64,000 bases of DNA, taken from Paulinella micropora. Its lineage: Eukaryota; Cercozoa; Imbricatea; Euglyphida; Paulinellidae. The stretch is taken from NCBI GenBank assembly GCA_019918135.1, contig WBZZ01003187.1, positions 12,501-76,500 on the forward strand, given 5' to 3'. Positions 19,914-33,165 of this stretch are shown in pieces (the first letter of the stretch is position 1; every line of letters starts with the position of its first letter). Under the pieces are notes generated by a model. The model had not been told where the DNA came from and searched no databases. It saw nothing but the letters and a program-made list of their open reading frames with translations. The position numbers and the translations under genes are program-made.

Positions 19914-20982
19914 CAAGGAAGATACGGAAAATTTGATCTTAGCAGATCACAGGCTACGGGAGGGCTTGGATGCGCTCAAGCGGGTCGTGAACGAAGATGG
20001 CACGGTAGAGGATAAGGACTGGCGAGCCGCTCAGGCGCACTGGAACGAGGTGGTAAAGCAATGGTCTGTCCGGCAGGAAGTAGCTGGCTGGGAGCGGCAG
20101 GCTAAGCCCTCTGATGGGCTTAGGGTGCTGCTTAGCCAGATGTCTTCCCGCTCTGCTTTTCCACATTGGCGGGCGCTGGAGGTTGGAGGTCACAACCTTA
20201 TCAGGAGGCGATTGTTAAGTTGCAACAATCGCCTTCGCCTCTACCGATCCAAATTTGGCTCATGCTCGCCGGACTGCTCCAGCTGTTTCGCCTTGTGTGA
20301 TACTGAGGTTAACGAATCGTTACGTCACTTCCTGCTGCATTGCCCGACGTTTGCGAGCTCTCGTGAGGCACTGTTTAAGTTATCAATGTGGCGCAAGCCC
20401 GGCAGCCTCTCATGCTGAATAGAGGAGGGTTCTATCATAGGGAGCTGCGGGAGGCCGAGGAGGAGATGAGGCTTTTCAAAGAAGAATGGCTGAAGGGGGA
20501 AGATGAAAAGATGGCGGCAATGCTCGGCGTTATGTTTATCCCTGTCCCAGAGGAGGTGGAGGTGGAGTTAGGGAGGTTTGTTGTTACCATCTGGAAGGAG
20601 TGGGAGGAGCTGGAGGCGCAGATCACGGAGGCTGAGGGGGCGGAGGAGGAGGAGGAGGTGATCGACCTCACGGTCGTTCAGGAGGTGGGTAGAAGGAGGA
20701 GGGGGAGGCCTAGTCAGGTAGAATGTCTGGCTAGATCTGTAGGTAGAGGCCAGCGCAGCGTCGCGGACCTCTTCTCGGCAGATAACTCCTCTCACTCCTT
20801 GCACCCACTTGCACATGCACAGCACGCTCACTTGCACATTGCACTGCCAGTCGAGTCTTTGGAGCGGAGCCGCGTCACCGAACGGCCCCGTGATACCAAT
20901 GGAGGCACATGTCCGACAGGATCAAGGGCCAATTGACTGATAAGTCTATTATTACTATTATTATTATTATTATTATTATTTT
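19914..20982 (+). mobile_element. 5'-truncated LINE, family L-A (plus copy)
   Basis: The body is 19914-20946 with an (ATT)n tail. It encodes the C-terminus of an ORF2-like protein: RRRLLSCNNRLRLYRSKFGS, then a zinc-knuckle-like CSSCFALCDTEVNESLRHFL with HCP, a helical acidic region, EEEEEVIDLTVV and RRRRGRPSQ. One T is missing near 20375 relative to the minus copy (25.3-26.1 kb), which splits it into frames 19933-20418 and 20388-20936. The 3' UTR ends CCAATGGAGGCACATGTCCG ... gtc. RT and endonuclease are lost by 5' truncation. Confidence 0.85.
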
Positions 20983-21501
20983 TAGCTGCATCAGTACGCC
21001 TCAGATATAGTAAATCTGCCTTGGAGTGTTAACTGTGACATATTTGAGGGAAATCCCGATGAAAAAACCTAGTCACACTTGCTAAACAGAGTTCCAGCCC
21101 AATGGCCTCAAGGCGTTAAACTGTGACGCCAACTCATAACCCTTTGGTGGTAGATGCTTGGGAGGAGGGTCGTTGCGCGCGTAAAAGATCTTAAACTCCG
21201 CATATGCTGGTTGATAGCCCAGGACCCAGCAGACACCAGATTGTTATGGGTGGGGTTTCGAGGCAGCTCTAGCAACCGCGCTTGGTGTATGCACTTGCAC
21301 ATTCGGTGACGTCTTGCAAGAGGTTGCTAGGACTGCGGAATAACCTCGGCTTAGTGCAGTCTTGCCCTCAGGAGCTCCATCGGTGGCCCCGATCATCAGG
21401 CGAGAGACTGACACGGGGGGGTGGAGGACCTCGAACAAGGGTATTGGAGGCTTATGTCCGTTGAGGATATGCCATTAGCTGCATCAGTACGCCTCAGATA
21501 T

Positions 21502-21576
<75 letters not shown>
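20983..21576 (+). mobile_element. ~520-bp repeat family F3 with (ATT)n tail (copy 1)
   Basis: The body is about 20983-21503 and the tail 21504-21576. It is similar to 57551-58058 over almost its whole length (shared ccagcccaatggcc, gatcttaaactccgc, gttatgggtggggtt and ctcaggagctccatcggtgg). Its 3' part has ttggaggcttatgtccg, like the LINE ends. The 30 bp agctgcatcagtacgcctca... occur at both ends. I see no coding frame; it is a non-autonomous retroposon. Confidence 0.75.
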
Positions 21577-21577
<1 letters not shown>

Positions 21578-21747
21578 GGGAGTACATAGGCCATCGGTCC
21601 TTTCCATGGGCTGATTGGTATAAAGCTCCTAGAGTAATGTTCTATGCCGACTTCCTTTATTCCACCGATTGGTGTGGAGACTTTCCTTATGGAATGGAGG
21701 ACTGGATGCACATGGCCTTTTGGCTCAGCAATTGGCAGGAGATGCAC

Positions 21748-21792
<45 letters not shown>

Positions 21793-21793
21793 C
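21577..21793 (+). mobile_element. 172-bp repeat family F2 with (ATT)n tail (copy 1)
   Basis: The body is 21577-21747, from agggagtacataggccatcg to ggcaggagatgcac, then ATT units. Three other copies lie at 24570-24743 (minus), 57053-57225 and 58103-58275. It is non-coding. A SINE is likely by size, tail and neighbours, but I find no clear pol III boxes. Confidence 0.8.
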
Positions 21794-22565
21794 CCTGAAA
21801 GGTGTTGGAGAAGGGGTTGGGGGATTTGGGGGAAAATGAAAATTGTGTACCCCACCCCCACCCCTGTCGAAATAAATCATGGTTAATCATGGTTTGTGGG
21901 AACGAGGAGGAGTTCGGAGCTCATATTTGCAGGGTGGTTAGCCCCAGACTCGATATTGATGCTGATATGATTTTTTTGGAATTCACGCAAATATTTGCGT
22001 TAGGGGAGTGTCCTGAATGCCAAAATTCCTTCTTTTTTTTCGCACCCCAATCGGAATACATCATGGTTTGTGTGAACCAGGAGGAGTTGGGAGCTCATAT
22101 TGACAGGGTGGCTAGCCCCAGTTTTGATCTTGATGCTGATATAATTTCTTTGGAATTCACGCAAACATTTGCGACAGGGGAGTGTCCTGAATGCCAAAAT
22201 TCCTTGTTTTGTTTCGCACTCCAATCGAAATAAATCATGGTTTGTGTGAACCTGGAGGAGTTGGAAGCTCATATTGGCAGGGTGGTTAGCCCCAGACTCG
22301 ATCTTGATGCTGGTATAATTTTTTTGGAATTCACGCAAATATTTGCGTTAGGGTAGTGTCCTGAATGCCAACATTCCTTGCTTTTTTAGCCTTTTTTTGC
22401 ACCCCCCATCGGAATAAATCATGGTTTGTGGGAACCAGGAGGAGTTGGGAGCTAATACTGGCAGGGTGGTTAGCCCCAGACTCGATCTTGATGCTGGTAT
22501 AATTTTTTTGGAATTCACGCAAATATTTGCGTTAGGGGAGTGTCCTGAATGCCAAATTTCCTTGT
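21794..22565 (+). repeat. R180 array B, 4 units
   Basis: After a head segment (ccctgaaaggtgttggag, a G-rich stretch and tgtaccccacccccaccc), units start near 21868, 22051, 22226 and 22409. Most contain the ACGCAAATATTTGCGT palindrome; the unit at ~22160 has acgcaaacatttgcg instead. Confidence 0.88.
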
Positions 22566-22945
22566 TTTGGGCAGTACTTGCCGGTGCCTCCGGCAATTGC
22601 GCGTACCCTGTCGAAGGGAAAGGGGGGGTCCGGGGGGCTCTCCCCCCGGGAACCCAAGCCCTGCGGTTGTACGTACCCGTTCTGGTCGCGGCTGGCACCT
22701 ACACCTGAAAATTGAGGTTTTTTTTGCCACCAGCCGCCCTTTGCGGCATCTCCGGCAATTCAACGTACCCTTCGACTGTCGAAGGGAAAGGGGGGCTGGG
22801 CGGCCCTTCCCCCTGGAACCCAAGCCCTGTGCTTGTACGTACTCGTTCTGGTTGCGGGTGGCACCCACGCCTGAAAATGGAGGTTTTTAGGCCACCAGGC
22901 GCCCTTTGCAGCACCTCCGGCAAATCAACGTACCCTGTCGAAGGG
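22566..22945 (+). repeat. R140 array B, about 2.7 units
   Basis: It carries the same unit as in array A, with larger indels (a doubled cccttcgactgtcgaaggg near 22768). It ends inside a unit at about 22945, where orientation reverses. Confidence 0.85.
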
Positions 22946-23232
22946 AAAAAACCTCAATTTTCAGGTGTGGGTGCCACCCGCGACCAGAACGGGTACGTAC
23001 AATCGCAGGGCTCCCCAGGACCCCCCCTTTACCTTCGAGGGTACGTTGAATTGCCGGAGGTGCCGCAAAGGGCGCCTGGTGGCAAAAAACCTCAATTTTC
23101 AGGTGTGGGTGCCACCCGCGACCAGAACGGGTACATACAATCACAGGACTGGGGTTCCGGGGGGAGTCCCCCCCGGACCCCCCTGCCCCGTCGACAGGGT
23201 ACGTTCAATTGCCGGAGGCACCGGCAAGTACT
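22946..23232 (-). repeat. R140 array B', inverted, about 2 units
   Basis: From gggaaaaaacctcaattttc on, the repeat runs in the opposite orientation to 22566-22945. The turning point lacks a spacer, so the junction is a direct mirror fusion. Confidence 0.88.
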
Positions 23233-24202
<970 letters not shown>

Positions 24203-24204
24203 AA

Positions 24205-24259
<55 letters not shown>

Positions 24260-24523
24260 GTGCTTCTCTGTCCATGGCTGATGCATTTCTGCACATGCGC
24301 CTCCATCGTCTCACCCGTGAGGGGAGTACGAAGAATTGACGATAGGCTGTAATGACACCCCCGCAAGGGCAGTTCCAACTTCCAGACGGACCGGTATGTT
24401 CAATGAAAATACTGGTCCAGACGGACCGGTATGTTCAATGAAAATACTGGTGGCACCGACGGGAATCGAACTGGCGACAGGGCCCAGATGGTAGAACTTG
24501 ACCACTGGGCTATCACGGTGTCC
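24203..24523 (-). mobile_element. SINE S1, near full length
   Basis: The tail is about 24208-24259 and the body 24260-24523. A and B boxes are present on the minus strand, as in the copy at 19395, together with the duplicated cagtattttcattgaacat element. Confidence 0.85.
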
Positions 24524-24569
<46 letters not shown>

Positions 24570-24742
24570 GTGTATCTCCTGCCAATTGCTGAGCCAAAAG
24601 GCCATGTGCATCCAGTCCTCCATTCCATAAGGAAAGTCTCCACACCAATCGGTGGAATAAAGGAAGTGACGGCATAGAACATTACTCTAGGAGCTTTATA
24701 CCAATCAGCCCATGGAAAGGGACCGATGGCCTATGTACTCCC

Positions 24743-24743
<1 letters not shown>
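24524..24743 (-). mobile_element. Repeat family F2, minus copy
   Basis: The tail is 24524-24569 and the body 24570-24743. It is the reverse complement of the copy at 21577 with few differences. Confidence 0.8.
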
Positions 24744-24798
<55 letters not shown>

Positions 24799-26712
24799 GA
24801 CTTATCAGTCAATTGGCCTTTGATCCTGTCGGACATGTGCCTCCATTGGTAGCACGGGACCGTTCGGTGACGCGGCTCCGCTCCAAAGACTCGACTGGCA
24901 GTGCAATGTGCAAATGAGCGTGCTGTGCATGTGCAAGTGGGTGCAAGGAGTGAGAGGAGTTATCTGCCGAGAAGAAGTCCGCGACGCTGCGCTGACCTCC
25001 ACCTACAACAGATCTAGCCAGACATTCTACCTGACTAGGCCTTCCCCTCCTTCTACCCACCTCCTGAACGACCGTGAGGTCGATCACCTCCTCCTCCTCC
25101 TCCGCCCCCTCTGCCTCCCTGATCTGCGCCTCCAACTCCTCCCACTCCTTCCAGATGGTGGCAACAAACCTTCCTAACTCCTCCTCCACCTCTTCTGGGA
25201 CAGGGATAAACAAAACGCCGAGCATCGCCGCCATCTTTTCATCCTCCCCCTTCAGCCATTCCTCTTTGAAGAGCCTCATCTCCTCCTCTGCCTCCCGCAG
25301 TTCCCTGTGATAAAGCCCTCATCGATTCAGCACGAGGGGCTGCCGGGCTTGCGCCTCATCGATAAACTTAAACAGTGCCTCACGAGAGCTCGCAAACGTT
25401 GGGCAATGCAGCAGGAAGTGACGTAACGACTCGTTAACCTCAGTGCCACACAAGGCGAAACAGCTGGAGCAGTCCGGCGAGCATGAGCCAAATTTGGATC
25501 GGTAGAGGCGAAGGCGATTGTTGCAACTTAACAATCGCCTCCTGATAAGGTTGTGACCTCCCACCTCCAGCGCCCGCCAATGTGGAAAAGCAGAGCGGGA
25601 AGACATCTGGCTAAGCAGCACCCTAAGCCCATCAGAGGGCTTAGCCTGCCGCTCCCAGCCAGCTACTTCCTGCCGGACAGACCATTGCTTTACCACCTCG
25701 TTCCAGTTCGCCAGAGCGGCCCGCCAGTCCTTATCATCTACCGTGCCATCTTCGTTCACGACCCGCTTGAGCGCATCCAAGCCCTCCCGCAGCCTGTGAT
25801 CTGCTAAGATCAAATTTTCCGTATCATCCTTCCATTTGCACCGACCCGTGTTGTAAAGCCTGCGTGTTAGCGCTGTGTTGCCCAGTAACTCGATGCGCCC
25901 TAGGAACCGAAGCCGGGCCGCCTTGGCAAGGATGCTAAAACTCGGCGTGCGGCCTAAACCCCTGGTGATGCAGCCGCTTGTGCGCGTACCAACACCTAAG
26001 ATGACCCGCAGGGGCGCTACCAACGCGCCCTCCAGCTTACTCATCTTGTTGGCGCCCGGCAGATCCCAAAAGCCGATGCGTAAAGCAACTTTGCGCCAAC
26101 CATTTGCTGCCAATTCATCAGCCGAAGACGCGCTGGAACTTCATGGGCAATCCAGAGGGGGTAGCAGGCAGCCGTTCCCGCTACAGTGATTTCCGCCGCC
26201 CGCTTCGCTTGCGGTTTATCGGAGAGGGTGTCCGTGAGCAGAACTCCCAGGTATTTGTAGTGGTCGGTGACGTTGAGAACCTTGCCCCGGAACCTCACGC
26301 ATGGGGGCGACTTTTTTGACTTGGCGTGCCCGTATATCGGCATGACTTCCGTCTTGCCCGGTTTCAGGTTGATTTCAAGCCGATAGTCCTCCACGAATGT
26401 CGCCACGACATTTACAATCTGTTGAAGCTCCGTGACACTATGCGCAATTACCGCAACGTCGTCGGCGTAAAGCAGGGTCCGTATGTCTTCGATGCGGTTG
26501 AGGTCCTCGATCTCCAACTCTTTCGCGATTCGGACCGTTAGCTCATCCATGAAGACGTTGAACAGCGACGGTGACAACGGCGACCCTTGCTGAACTCTCA
26601 TCTCTTCCAGCACTTCACCAGTGAGTTCGCCATCGACTACCACTCGCGATGACGTTCTTCGGTAAAAACGCTCGCGCCACGACGATCCCCTGTCGCGTAT
26701 TTGGGAGCACAA
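24744..26712 (-). mobile_element. LINE family L-A (minus copy), 5'-truncated
   Basis: The tail is 24744-24798 and the body 24799 to about 26700. The minus strand encodes RT blocks VQQGSPLSPSLFNVFMDEL and LLYADDVAVIAHS (YADD active site), the thumb region, the zinc-knuckle-like CSSCFALCGTEVNESLRHF, then EEVIDLT and RRRGRPSQ. The frame changes near 26050-26110. An in-frame TGA at 25319 stands where the plus copy has GGA. Upstream RT and endonuclease are missing, and the gypsy copy 2 sequence starts at the truncation point. Confidence 0.88.
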
Positions 26713-26714
26713 GA

Positions 26715-27398
26715 GGAAAATGCTTGGACCCTTTCACTATATTGGGCGTCTACCTTGGTCTTCTGCCTTCTGAAAAGAAGTTTCTGAAGGAAGTGGAGGA
26801 AGGGAAGTCTACTCCTCTCACTACGGACCTCTCGTGGACGCAATCAACGCAGTTCAAAGAGGATTTATTCACCAACTACTCTGGCGAATACAGGAACGTT
26901 CTACTCAAGGCAATCAAGGACAAGCAAACAAATTTGCTTCATCTACCATTGGTACCGACACCATCCCTCACGTTGTGCAATCCCAACGTGACTGCCCACG
27001 ACATCTACCAGGAGTATTTGGGACCTACAGGCTCTGCAGCTCAACAGGAGGCTCTCTGGAACCAACTGGGTACTCTCATCCCTCTCGAGGTATATGTTAA
27101 TCATTTACCTATTTCGACGTCGATGCCTGGAGCACCTGGATCACTTCATGGATTGGTACTTCCAGCCCTTGCAAGCACCCAAGTTACCGTGCCTTCATCG
27201 ACCCTGATTGGTTCGACACCACCAATAGCCCTGGGAAGTATTCCTCCGGGACTTGCACCGCTGACGCACCCATCAACGAGCCCCACTGCGCCTACTGCAC
27301 CATCAACTGCTGCAACATCGCCCCGTAGCTACCCTATCGATTGCCTTTACTCCAGTTACGATGCCCGTAGGTGCAACAGCAATAGCCCCCATTGGTAG
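26715..27398 (+). pseudogene. 5' part of the gypsy copy 2 gag-like region
   Basis: The open frame contains CLDPFTILGVYLGLLPSEKK, TQSTQFKEDLFTNYSGEYRN and AHDIYQEYLGPTGSAAQQ, then Pro/Thr/Ser-rich sequence. I recognise no domain. The left border abuts LINE L-A, so the 5' LTR and leader are lost. It is placed with gypsy copy 2 because the same strand continues into gag-like and pol-like blocks. Confidence 0.4.
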
Positions 27399-28552
27399 GG
27401 TGCCTCCTATCACCCCTGCCGGTCTGTTTACCCACCCTGGAAGTCTAGCAAGTGGAGCGACACCCCTACCACAACGTGTACCGCATCCATCGATGGCATC
27501 CATCGTGGCATCTCGCCCACCTGCCCCATTGGTCAATCGAGCACTGTCCATGACTGACTCAGCTCTCACGTCACCATTTCGACCGATAATCGGCTCTTTT
27601 GGACCCAGACCTGCTTTGGCTCCATTGACAGCAACTCCGACTGATTCATCAGGTTCAACCCTCGCTACATCGACGCCTGCACGCCCAACGCCTCGCATTA
27701 CGCTGGTTACATCACTGCAAGGCAGCAGGATCACGTTGAGCCCTCTCTTCTCCATTACGGAAGAAGCTTCCCGGACTCAGCCCGCTGGTGGTACGATCCC
27801 CTCCGTGGAGGACCAAGGTGGAGCCCCTGTGACTGCAACAACCGGTAATTCAACAGTGGCGACTCCGGCTCCCGAGCTCGTCATCAAGCTCATCTCCAAG
27901 CCCGGCATCGAGCTCAACATCGAACTCGCCTGCAGGTTCGTCACCTGATCCATCGTCTGGTACGACGATTGCGATTCAGCCTACGGCCCCTTCGACGGAG
28001 AATGGCCCTCCGGGGACGACTACACCATCTACGCCATCCTCAGGCAACGAATCCTCGTCAGCATCGTCGACAGCAAGAGTCCTGCGATCGGCCACCTTTG
28101 CAGGTATTCCACCCCGCACACTGCACATGATGGCCCGAGTCCGATCTCTCTTCGTGTTGACTCGCCCGCCCACCGCGCCGGGACATGAAGTTGCTACTCA
28201 AGCCCGCGAACTTGCATTCAACCTACAGTTGAACAACTTGTCAATGCTGTTGGCATGCAACCGCATCATCGATACGGTGAACAAGTGGGAAGACAAGACT
28301 GCAATGGCCCTCATGGACGCATACTGGACTCGGTACATTCGTGTCACTGACGAACGCACCCGCGTCTGGAGCATCATTCCGTACATGCTCATGGAATATT
28401 TCATGGAGCTGTTCAAGGGACGACTGAACAAGGGAGACACGAAGCGACCAGCTCTGCAAGCCCTTAAACTTCGACGCTTCAAGAAGGAAAGCCTCGCAGG
28501 ATATGTAAATCGTTGCATCACAAGCTACGAGACGGCCCATGCAGCTGGCTAG
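27361..28552 (+). pseudogene. Gypsy copy 2 Pro/Ser linker and gag-like domain
   Basis: A Pro/Ala/Ser/Thr-rich stretch (27361-27948) shifts frame into a region ending at 28552. That region reads QARELAFNLQLNNLSMLLAC, ALMDAYWTRYIRVTDERTRV, YFMELFKGRLNKGDTKRPAL and RRFKKESLAGYVNRCITSYE. The helical pattern and final FKKESLAGYVNR resemble a retrotransposon gag capsid domain. At least one frameshift lies near 27950-28040. Confidence 0.5.
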
Positions 28553-28582
28553 CAGACAGCCGACTTCAATCAAGTCCACGAT

Positions 28583-29464
28583 GTGTCTCGGATGCTTACG
28601 CCCATGGAACGAGAGCGATGGACCCTATACACCACCGAGATATTTAAAGCAATTGGTGTCGCATGGCCCCGCGATCTCGCTGACCTTCTGCCCTGGACCA
28701 TCTCCCTTGATCTCCATTGCATGGAAGAATATTGGCCCTGGATGGAAAGTACTACGAAGCCCTCGTCGGCCGCCACAAACAAGCGACTACGGGAGCGCCC
28801 TCCTCGTCCGACGCCTTCCACCTTCTCCCGTGATTCAACCGTCAAGGTCGACACTCGTCAGAAGAAACCGCGTAGGACGCAGCAGGAAAACAAGGAGAAC
28901 AAACGCCCTCCTCGTCAGAAGCGCAAGGCTGACGCCATGTCGATGGCTCAACCGTCTGCATCACCGGATCGTGGACGCCCCAACAAGCGGACTAAGACGG
29001 ACAAGCCAGCCCCGACTACGAAGAAGACGGCAACACGCCCACCCTTTACCAAGGCGAATGCGATTGCCATCCCTTCGAAGAAATCGTCGATGGTTACTGC
29101 CGCCACCAAGTCCGCCCCGACCTCGCCAAAGCGTTCACCCTTCACCGGGACTCCATGTTCCTACTGCAAGGAACATAACCAGTTCCTCAAGCCGAATCAG
29201 ATCCCGAAGCATTCGCTTGAACAATGCAAGCTGCGACAACAGCGTTGTCAGGACGAAGGCAAGCATTGCAATTGGAAGCCATCCTCGGCCGCCACGCGGA
29301 AGCAGCCACGGGCTTTCCACATGACGACGCGCGCGGCGTCTCAGGAGTCACGACGTCTACTCCGCATTTCTACAACCCCGACCGTCGTCTGCGGGCGTCG
29401 TCTGCGGGAATGTATACGTGCGCAAATCATTGCGCCCGTCCCCGGAAGAAGAAATCATCGGTAA
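28583..29464 (+). pseudogene. Gypsy copy 2 gag tail with zinc-knuckle-like motif
   Basis: This continues the gag-like block (VSRMLTPMERERWTLYTTEI, DLADLLPWTISLDLHCMEEY). It is followed by a Lys/Arg-rich region (RRTQQENKENKRPPRQKRKA) and a Cys/His cluster CSYCKEHNQFL ... KHSLEQC, which could bind zinc like a nucleocapsid knuckle. The basic composition suits RNA binding. Confidence 0.5.
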
Positions 29465-30167
29465 GACTACATGCGTTCTGGACTCGGCCTGCAACTGCAA
29501 AGGCGTAGCCCTCCTCGACCGGGTAATACACCAAGGACTTGAGATCGTGTCGCTCCCACCCGTCGACGCACGCTCATCTGTGGGTGTTGAAGCCACTCTT
29601 TCTGAAGGCATTGAACTTTTCGTCTCGGCCACACCGACGTCTCCGCTTCATGCCATCACGATATATATCTCGAGCCATCTTCCCGAAGGTATGAACCTGC
29701 TTCTTGCCAACGAGGTCTCGGCCCAGCTCAACCTCTCCATTGACGACGCGCAAGCGATTCGTTCCAAGAAAATCGTCTACGAGACGGAGTTCCATCTCTT
29801 CGAAACGCCACTTCAGGTCGGTGATTTACAACTTGCCCCGGTTAGCTACGACTTTCGCCCTTCAACGTTGGCGAAAGAGACGTCCTACCCGATAGCCAAA
29901 TTCAAAAAAATCATCGACCGCCGTCCCAAACTGCAGCTCCCTCTGAACTCCCACGACCTTCTGTCTACTTCGAGCGCCGACCTCTATGGCCGCCAAGTCA
30001 ACCTGTTCATGTCTTCACGTAAAAGAAGACCTTGCGACGGCAACGTTGGATGGCCGGTTCGCAATGAAGAAGAGGATGAAGACGAAGACGAAGAGGCCAG
30101 CGAGAAGGCCGAGGAGCAAGACGAAGAAGCAGTGAGGACGAAGATGAAGAAGGCTACGAGGACATAG
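29418..30167 (+). pseudogene. Retropepsin-like region (gypsy copy 2)
   Basis: TTCVLDSACNCKGVALLDRV resembles the D-S/T-G/A active-site loop of retroviral-type aspartic proteases. The later LPEGMNLLLANEVSAQLNLS resembles the conserved hydrophobic strand before the flap end. The frame then becomes very acidic (EEEDEDEDEEASEKAEEQDE). This is the expected gag-protease order for Ty3/gypsy. The Gly of DSG is Ala here. Confidence 0.45.
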
Positions 30168-30194
30168 ACTCTGTAGAAGAAGAGGAAGAAGAAG

Positions 30195-32106
30195 TTGAAC
30201 TGGCAGTCAAAGTGGTTGAAAAAGAGAGCGAACAGGACAGCGAGAGCGAAGCCAGCCATCCTACGCCCTCGCAAACTCAACACATCACTCATCGCGCCCG
30301 AAGCGGAAATTTGGAATCGAAGAGACCGGGTACTCCTACAGAAACTAGAGGCATCCTCAACTCCAGAAGAGTCTCCATCTCCAGCTGCTGCGACAGCCAC
30401 GCCTTCCACGAGTGGATCGGCCCAGGGATGGAAAGACACGCCTCCCTCTCAAGTGGGAAATACGCCGAACGCCTCTCAGATTGCAGTTAGCACTTGGCGT
30501 CTATCAGCTTGGAAAAGGGAAGACGCACTGGCACGACAATACCTCGCTCAACTTCGAGGCAAGCCTTCGAATACGAGACGCTCTTTGAGCTATCGGGTAT
30601 CATCACCATCATCGTCATCATCATCATCATCATCAGCGTCATCATCATCGTTAGTGCCGCCCGCTCCGACTTTGACTACGCCATCTACGGCCGCCTCTTT
30701 GGCGCTCCCTCAAGCTCAGTCTTCGTCATCATCGTCGTCATCAGCACTACGAGTGGCGACCGCAGATTGTATGCTGGCAAGACCAATAAGCGATGGCCTT
30801 GCTCGTGACCTCAAACAGAGTCAGGGATCACCAGTTCCTCGATTGCCGCTCCAGACCGAAGCACGTGCTCCGGTTCCGGATCCCGAACTCGAGGCAGCTG
30901 AGCCATCCCCCATAGGAAGTGTTCGGCCCATTGGCATAAGAATCCGACTACGGAGTGTCACTACTGGTGTTAGGCCGTCCCGGCTTGCAAATGTGTCCCC
31001 CAATGTCGGACGCGGCCCTCTACACGAATACCCGAGCCGCAGACTCGCGGGATTCGAAGCACCGAAAATGACACCAAACGCCCGTCGCGCAATCGGAGAT
31101 CCCTTTCAACTTCGACGAGCTGAAGTCCTGACTCCAGTCCCCACTTTACGCGCGGGTCAGAACCCACAGCAGACTTACAAGGAGGTCCGACCGGTACCGA
31201 ACGTATGGGTACCTCCAAGCTTTATCCCCGAACGCAAAGAAGAGGAAAAGGCTTCTGCTTCGGACGAGGACTTATGGATCGTCAAGGAAGTATACGCGAA
31301 CTACTTCCCGACCATGGGATCCGTTTGCTTCGTGGGCACATACCCCAGTTGTCCACACCTTGGTTATTGGGTCCCGGAACAAATGATCACTAGCCAAGGA
31401 TTATGGCCCGACAACATCACTCCAGTAAGCGGCGGTTGGGACTACCCTCGAGTGGAACGATCGTTGCTGCGCACGGCAGAAAACTCCCGTGGGACCTACC
31501 AAATCCCGCCACCGGAAAATGACATCCACTGGAGATGCGCGGAGCAGATGGTCTTGCCGTATAGGGACCACTACAACTTTATTGCCCACCCACTTCTGGC
31601 GCGAACTTTCCTCCCATGGACTGCAGCACCGAACCAGGCTTCGAGTTCATCCTCGAGTTCGTCTATGAGCGCCTCGTCAAGCTCGGGAGCAAGTTCATCA
31701 TCGAGCACAACTTCGAGCACAACTTCGAGCACAACTTCAAGTTTCGTCCTCGAGCTCGACATCGAGCTCGTCGTCCACTACGGCGTCTCCACGCACCCGG
31801 GAGAGTCAGATCTACATACGTACGGACCCTCGCCAGATGTATGGGAACACCCCTTGGGGTGGCTCTGATATCGAATTTGGTGATGCCACGTTCGGCCTCA
31901 GTCATGACAAACCTACTCTCCTCATGCAACGCTACTGGCCTCCTCGCAACATACCTCATGAGATGGACCATTCGACATTCTCCGACTTCACGTTGGGAAT
32001 GGGTCTTATAGACAACGGCGCGACTGCAAGACACGGCGTCGTCAACACGGAAGCCCTCTGCCTAGTCAGAGTTAAACGCTTGCGCCAACGCCTCCTTCAG
32101 GAATAA
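30195..32106 (+). pseudogene. Ser-rich extra domain of gypsy copy 2
   Basis: A 557-codon frame (30195-31868) with poly-Ser tracts built on TCA repeats is continued by 31837-32106. A folded-looking block reads EVYANYFPTMGSVCFVGTYP, CPHLGYWVPEQMITSQGLWP and ENDIHWRCAEQMVLPYRDHY, with several Cys, His and Trp. A similar style (LPWCICTAKHC, VWCKCGYGDCLH) recurs further on, so this may be a diverged copy of the same domain. It is not a standard gypsy component. Confidence 0.4.
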
Positions 32107-33165
32107 ACGGTGGTCCAGGACGTACTATTAACAAAGGAGACAGTGGAAAAGATCCTCAATCATCCGAAAGGTGCAAGCACGATGCATGGATTTCTGAAAT
32201 CCCCTTTGAAGGCCACTATCTTCCACTTTGTCCCGGCACATGGACGAAGTACTGCGCAACTTCTGTGTACAGCCCTCGTTGGCCGCCAAGTGGAGCCTAC
32301 CGGAAACGTGAACTATTTCCGCACCGGTATGGTGTATCATCCGGAGCGACCTTGGGGATAAAAATGCGTACTTAGGACTCATTGTCGGTAACACCCCGAG
32401 AACAGCACCCCGAAACACCATTATGGACGCGCTTTCTGAAGGTGAGTTGCTTTTCCCGTGGAGTTACATCGAAACCCCGTCTACAGGCAAATGCACTATG
32501 GCTCCGGGATTCGGCACTGCATTATACCATCGCTACTCGTTCAGTTACCAACACGAGAACGCTGTTTCGCACTTCAGCACTACTTCCACCGACTCCCTTG
32601 CATTGATCCCATATGGCTGAAGATCACCGCGACGGACTCCTACTAAGACATCCAAAATGTATTAGTGCGCGAACGCAGCTACCTCTGCACGGTCGACCTC
32701 CCGCGGAACTATTTCAACCATAGCTCCCTGTCCATTTACTACATGAATGGGCGTGACGAAGAATTCTTTGACAATATTCTCCAACACAATTGGCAGGGAT
32801 TAACGCGAGGAATAAGAGTCAAGAAAGGTGCATGGTCACTAGGAGGCCGAAACAACACTAACCTTACCAACTACCTTCAACAGTGCCCAAACTGGATCGA
32901 TCCACAGAATCCAGACACCTCCAACATAAAATGGCCCACTACATTTTACTGGAAGCGATACGACAACGCGGAGTGGATTATTGCTCGAATCGCTATTTAT
33001 CTTATCGCCAGCCAGACCGGCAAGCGCTTCAGCCGCGAAATCCACGTAGTCCACCACCCTTCGGGCACCTCTCCCTGCGACTATGACATGGTCAACCCGT
33101 ACTCGCGAGAGAAACGTTTGAAAGGTTATCCTTCTGGCGACTCCCATGCCTTCGCAGACGGATGA
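32107..33165 (+). pseudogene. Broken coding region, gypsy copy 2
   Basis: Short frames (32110-32361, 32423-32620, 32665-33165) in alternating phases look like one decayed reading frame. Recognisable segments are NYFNHSSLSIYYMNGRDEEF, NYLQQCPNWIDPQNPDTSNI and SREIHVVHHPSGTSPCDYDM. I know no family. Confidence 0.35.
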
